Source: Nodosilinea sp. P-1105
Lineage (GTDB): Bacteria; Cyanobacteriota; Cyanobacteriia; Phormidesmidales; Phormidesmidaceae
NCBI RefSeq assembly: GCF_012911975.1
Contig: NZ_SMDQ01000049.1
Location: 1-43,244 of the forward strand
Reading direction: 5' to 3'
Length of the DNA: 43,244 bases
The notes under the pieces are model-generated. The model was not told the DNA's origin and searched no databases. It saw only the letters and a list, made by a program, of their open reading frames with translations. Every line of letters starts with the position of its first letter. Position 1 is the stretch's first letter. This document shows positions 42,979-43,244 of this stretch, piece after piece. The position numbers and the translations under genes are program-made.

Positions 42979-43244
42979 GATTTATCTACGTTATATGCTT
43001 CAGTTACATCTACATTCCTCTACGATTTCAATCCAAAATCTAAAATCCAAAATTCCCGACCGGTGCATTGCGGCCCCCGGTTGACCACCAAGGCCCAGCC
43101 CCCGACCGCTAATGCACCCTTGTATGTAAGGGTTGGCCCAAAATAGACCTAGGAGTGACTCTGGATGCACCCTAAAGCCCTTTAGAGCTTGCACGGTAGA
43201 ACAAGAGCCTCCCTCATTTTGCCCATCGGATCGCGACCAGCAGA
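42979..43244. repeat. terminal intergenic region with 63-bp repeat copy 2
   Basis: Degenerate ATTTCAA/ATCCAAA heptamers span about 43024-43054. The inverse copy of the 36173-36235 repeat is at 43056-43118 and begins CCGACCGGTGCATT. No gene is recognisable up to the window end. Confidence 0.7.

Overview
This window looks like a chromosomal segment of a GC-rich filamentous-type cyanobacterium (Leptolyngbya/Nodosilinea-like; the genus is inference). The octamer GCGATCGC (HIP1) recurs in almost every gene. Intergenic DNA is full of heptamer/octamer tandem repeats and short palindromes typical of cyanobacteria. Gene content includes AcsF, a cyanobacterial-type heme oxygenase, and the sulfolipid genes sqdB and sqdX. 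No rRNA, tRNA, CRISPR array or complete insertion sequence was recognised. Starts were moved inward where a long reading frame ran through low-complexity repeat DNA.

Layout. (1) 0-4 kb: a metal (probably copper) island with a DUF305 lipoprotein, a SAM methyltransferase and a two-HMA-domain P1B-ATPase. Two MerR-family-type promoters with 20-bp spacers link its genes. (2) 4-6.6 kb: MAPEG protein, DUF2834 protein, XRE regulator and Uma2 nuclease, with a probable MITE at the MAPEG 3' end. (3) 6.7-14.2 kb: envelope or unknown genes (large secreted protein, PurU, DUF4340, beta-barrel-like protein, RMD1/DUF155, two-TM protein). (4) 14.3-22.4 kb: the most notable region, a low-oxygen tetrapyrrole cluster. 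A heme oxygenase, HemN, a BchE-type anaerobic cyclase carrying a C-terminal response-regulator receiver domain, a flavin nitronate-monooxygenase-like enzyme and an NrdG-like radical SAM activase lie on the minus strand. The aerobic cyclase AcsF is divergent from them. Both solutions for closing the chlorophyll E ring therefore sit together. (5) 22.4-32 kb: FolC, a truncated-looking small membrane protein, an ABC exporter, a perfect CRP-type dyad followed by a hairpin in a gene-free gap, an exported lipoprotein methyltransferase behind an APC permease, a duplicated-domain secreted protein and an MscS channel. (6) 32-36.9 kb: a histidine kinase/response regulator pair convergent with a MarR-ABC exporter operon. 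(7) 37.3-39.7 kb: sqdB and sqdX (sulfoquinovosyl diacylglycerol synthesis) separated by a strong hairpin. (8) 39.9-43.2 kb: a HepT/MntA (HEPN/nucleotidyltransferase) pair and two overlapping glycosyltransferase genes.

How genes work together: the DUF305 protein and the ATPase plausibly form one metal-detoxification regulon. Heme oxygenase, HemN, BchE and AcsF cover heme-to-bilin conversion, coproporphyrinogen oxidation and E-ring cyclization under micro-oxic or anoxic conditions. SqdB makes UDP-sulfoquinovose and SqdX transfers it to diacylglycerol. Many repeats sit directly against start codons or inside 3' coding ends, so repeat spread appears to be reshaping gene boundaries here.
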